Shown one piece after another: positions 62,936 to 64,000 of a DNA stretch of 64,000 bases. Below the pieces are notes generated by a model. The model was not told where the DNA came from. It made no database searches and saw nothing but the letters and a program-made list of their open reading frames with translations. The stretch spans positions 1,302,001 to 1,366,000 of the forward strand of contig NZ_CP158281.1 of assembly GCF_040256645.1 (NCBI RefSeq), written 5' to 3'. This DNA is from Brevibacterium sp. CBA3109. GTDB lineage: Bacteria; Actinomycetota; Actinomycetes; Actinomycetales; Brevibacteriaceae. Made by a program: the position numbers and the translations under genes. Numbering within the stretch: the stretch's first letter is position 1; the number at the start of each line of letters is the position of its first letter.

Positions 62936-63697
62936 GTGGCGCGACCGGTGAGCCTGCTCTACCGTCTCTATGAGCGGCGGCTCCTGCGCGAGCTGGACAA
63001 ATCTGTCCCAGTGCCCAGGCATGTCGGTGTCATCACCGACGGCAACCGCCGCTGGGCGAAGGAATTCGGTGCCACCACCGCCGACGGGCACCGGGCCGGA
63101 GCCGAGAAGATCGTCGAGTTCCTCGGGTGGTGTGATGAGATCGACGTCGATATCGTCACGCTCTACGTCCTGTCCAAGGAGAACCTCGCCAGATCCGCCG
63201 AAGAGGTCGAGGTCCTCATCGAGATCATCTCCGACCTGGTCGAGAAGATCGCATCTCTCAAAGGCGTACGGGTGCAGTTGGTCGGGGACCTGGAGATCCT
63301 GCCACCGGGCCTGCGCGCACGTTTGGAGGCGGCCACCTCTGCGGGGGACTGCCAGATGCGCGTCAACGTCGCAGTCGGCTACGGCGGACGGCAGGAGATC
63401 GTCAACGCGGTGAAGTCGCTGTTGCGCCTGCGCACGGATGAGGGCACCGACTTGGAGACGATCATCTCCGAACTCTCCCCACAGCAGATCAGCGAACATC
63501 TGTACACCAAGGGCCAGCCGGACCCCGACCTCATCATCCGTTCGTCGGGTGAGCAGCGACTGTCCGGGTTCCTCATGTGGCAGAGCGCCTACTCGGAGTT
63601 CTATTTCTGCGAAGCGTACTGGCCCGACTTCCGACGCACCGACTTCCTGCGCGCGGTCCGCGACTACGGCCTGCGCCAGCGCCGCTTCGGAAAATAG
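62936..63697 (+). CDS. uppS: short-chain cis-isoprenyl diphosphate synthase (UppS family)
   Basis: 253 residues from GTG 62936, with AGAGG five bases upstream; GTG 62921 would add five. Catalyses cis-condensation of isopentenyl diphosphate, giving precursors of the lipid carriers for wall synthesis. 'HVGVITDGNRRWAKE' contains the catalytic Asp, with 'LSKENLARS' and 'DPDLIIRSSGEQRLSGFL' also typical. Its position after mca/HlyIII is that of the mycobacterial omega,E,Z-farnesyl diphosphate synthase (Rv1086), so the product may be Z,E-farnesyl diphosphate. Confidence 0.95.
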   Translation: MARPVSLLYRLYERRLLRELDKSVPVPRHVGVITDGNRRWAKEFGATTADGHRAGAEKIVEFLGWCDEIDVDIVTLYVLSKENLARSAEEVEVLIEIISDLVEKIASLKGVRVQLVGDLEILPPGLRARLEAATSAGDCQMRVNVAVGYGGRQEIVNAVKSLLRLRTDEGTDLETIISELSPQQISEHLYTKGQPDPDLIIRSSGEQRLSGFLMWQSAYSEFYFCEAYWPDFRRTDFLRAVRDYGLRQRRFGK

Positions 63698-63874
63698 GTC
63701 CCGGGCCGTCCGCGGTTCATGCGAAGTTCACAACCGCGACTCTCCCGAACACGCGAGCCGTTGCCCACTTGGCCTCGAATCGGGGTTAGGTTGGCAGTAG
63801 TTGGTCGACACCAACCCGAGATCGGGGGATGTCAGGACTCGGATCTCGGCGGTACTCACGCCACAGGGGTCCTC

Positions 63875-64000
63875 ATGACCGCACACGTTCACACTTACGT
63901 TCTCGACACCTCGGTGCTGCTCTCCGACCCGGGTGCTCTGTTGAGATTCGCAGAACACCATCTCGTCATTCCGCTGGTCGTCGTGTCCGAGTTGGAAGCC
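63875..64000 (+). CDS. PhoH-like protein with N-terminal PIN domain (3' end outside window)
   Basis: Only the first 42 codons are in the window. '[37 protein letters not shown]' region matches the start of the PIN domain in PIN-PhoH (PhoH2) proteins, which combine an RNase with a helicase-like ATPase. The visible acidic residues (Asp near 11, Glu near 40) agree with PIN catalysis. It begins 178 bases after uppS, with no strong ribosome-binding site visible. Confidence 0.8.
   Translation, partial: MTAHVHTYVLDTSVLLSDPGALLRFAEHHLVIPLVVVSELEA

Overview
The window is high-GC, densely coded chromosomal DNA from an actinobacterium. Evidence for this is two WhiB proteins, MtrA-MtrB-LpqB, mycothiol conjugate amidase (Mca), a long-form NAD-glutamate dehydrogenase, DUF3499 and DUF5719 proteins, many GTG starts and many ATGA/GTGA overlaps. 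Gene content and order look like Micrococcales, most likely Brevibacterium or a close relative; the genus is inference from memory of gene order, not a database result. There are no rRNA or tRNA genes, no CRISPR array, no insertion sequences and no prophage. Most of the window is conserved actinobacterial backbone.

1-11.7 kb: end of an acyl-CoA dehydrogenase, an LCP cell-wall ligase, a 1007-residue secreted peptidoglycan hydrolase with two catalytic domains, manA, then (minus strand) a two-subunit CoA-transferase, a TIGR03089 protein and a CofE/FbiB-type F420 ligase domain. The 525-bp gap between manA and the CoA-transferase holds a T-box-like RNA motif with no gene to control.

11.7-21 kb: a long structured leader and whiB2-like gene, translationally coupled to a giant membrane glycosyltransferase and a DUF5719 exported protein; a divergent Zincin-family protein; DUF3499, phosphomannomutase and adenosylhomocysteinase. 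manA and manB together supply mannose phosphates for envelope glycans.

21-28.3 kb: an RDD membrane protein, a SpoIIM-like membrane protein and a five-gene minus-strand operon (membrane protein, DUF4129, DUF4350, MoxR ATPase, DUF58).

28.3-38.5 kb: mtrA-mtrB-lpqB (envelope two-component system), comF-like, hpf, a YcaQ-like DNA glycosylase and secA.

38.5-43.8 kb: a poorly characterised block beside secA: Rv3235-family and LysM proteins, an unknown conserved protein, a BldC-like HTH protein, a SAF/CpaB-like protein coupled to a CpaE-like ATPase, and DUF6912 and DUF2505 proteins. This is the best candidate for an undescribed envelope-linked system.

43.9-57.9 kb: NAD-glutamate dehydrogenase, PdtaS-like kinase facing whiB1, gamma-carbonic anhydrase, LpdA-like quinone reductase, a YCII/DGPF protein followed by a decayed ECF42 sigma-factor gene, the biotin-carboxylase/BCCP subunit of an acyl-CoA carboxylase, Maf and an SGNH-like protein.

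57.9-64 kb: AI-2E transporter, greA, DUF4307, mca and its membrane partner, hemolysin-III/PAQR, a short-chain cis-prenyltransferase, and the start of a PhoH/PIN protein cut by the window end. The greA-DUF4307-mca-membrane-HlyIII-uppS order matches that remembered for Mycobacterium tuberculosis.
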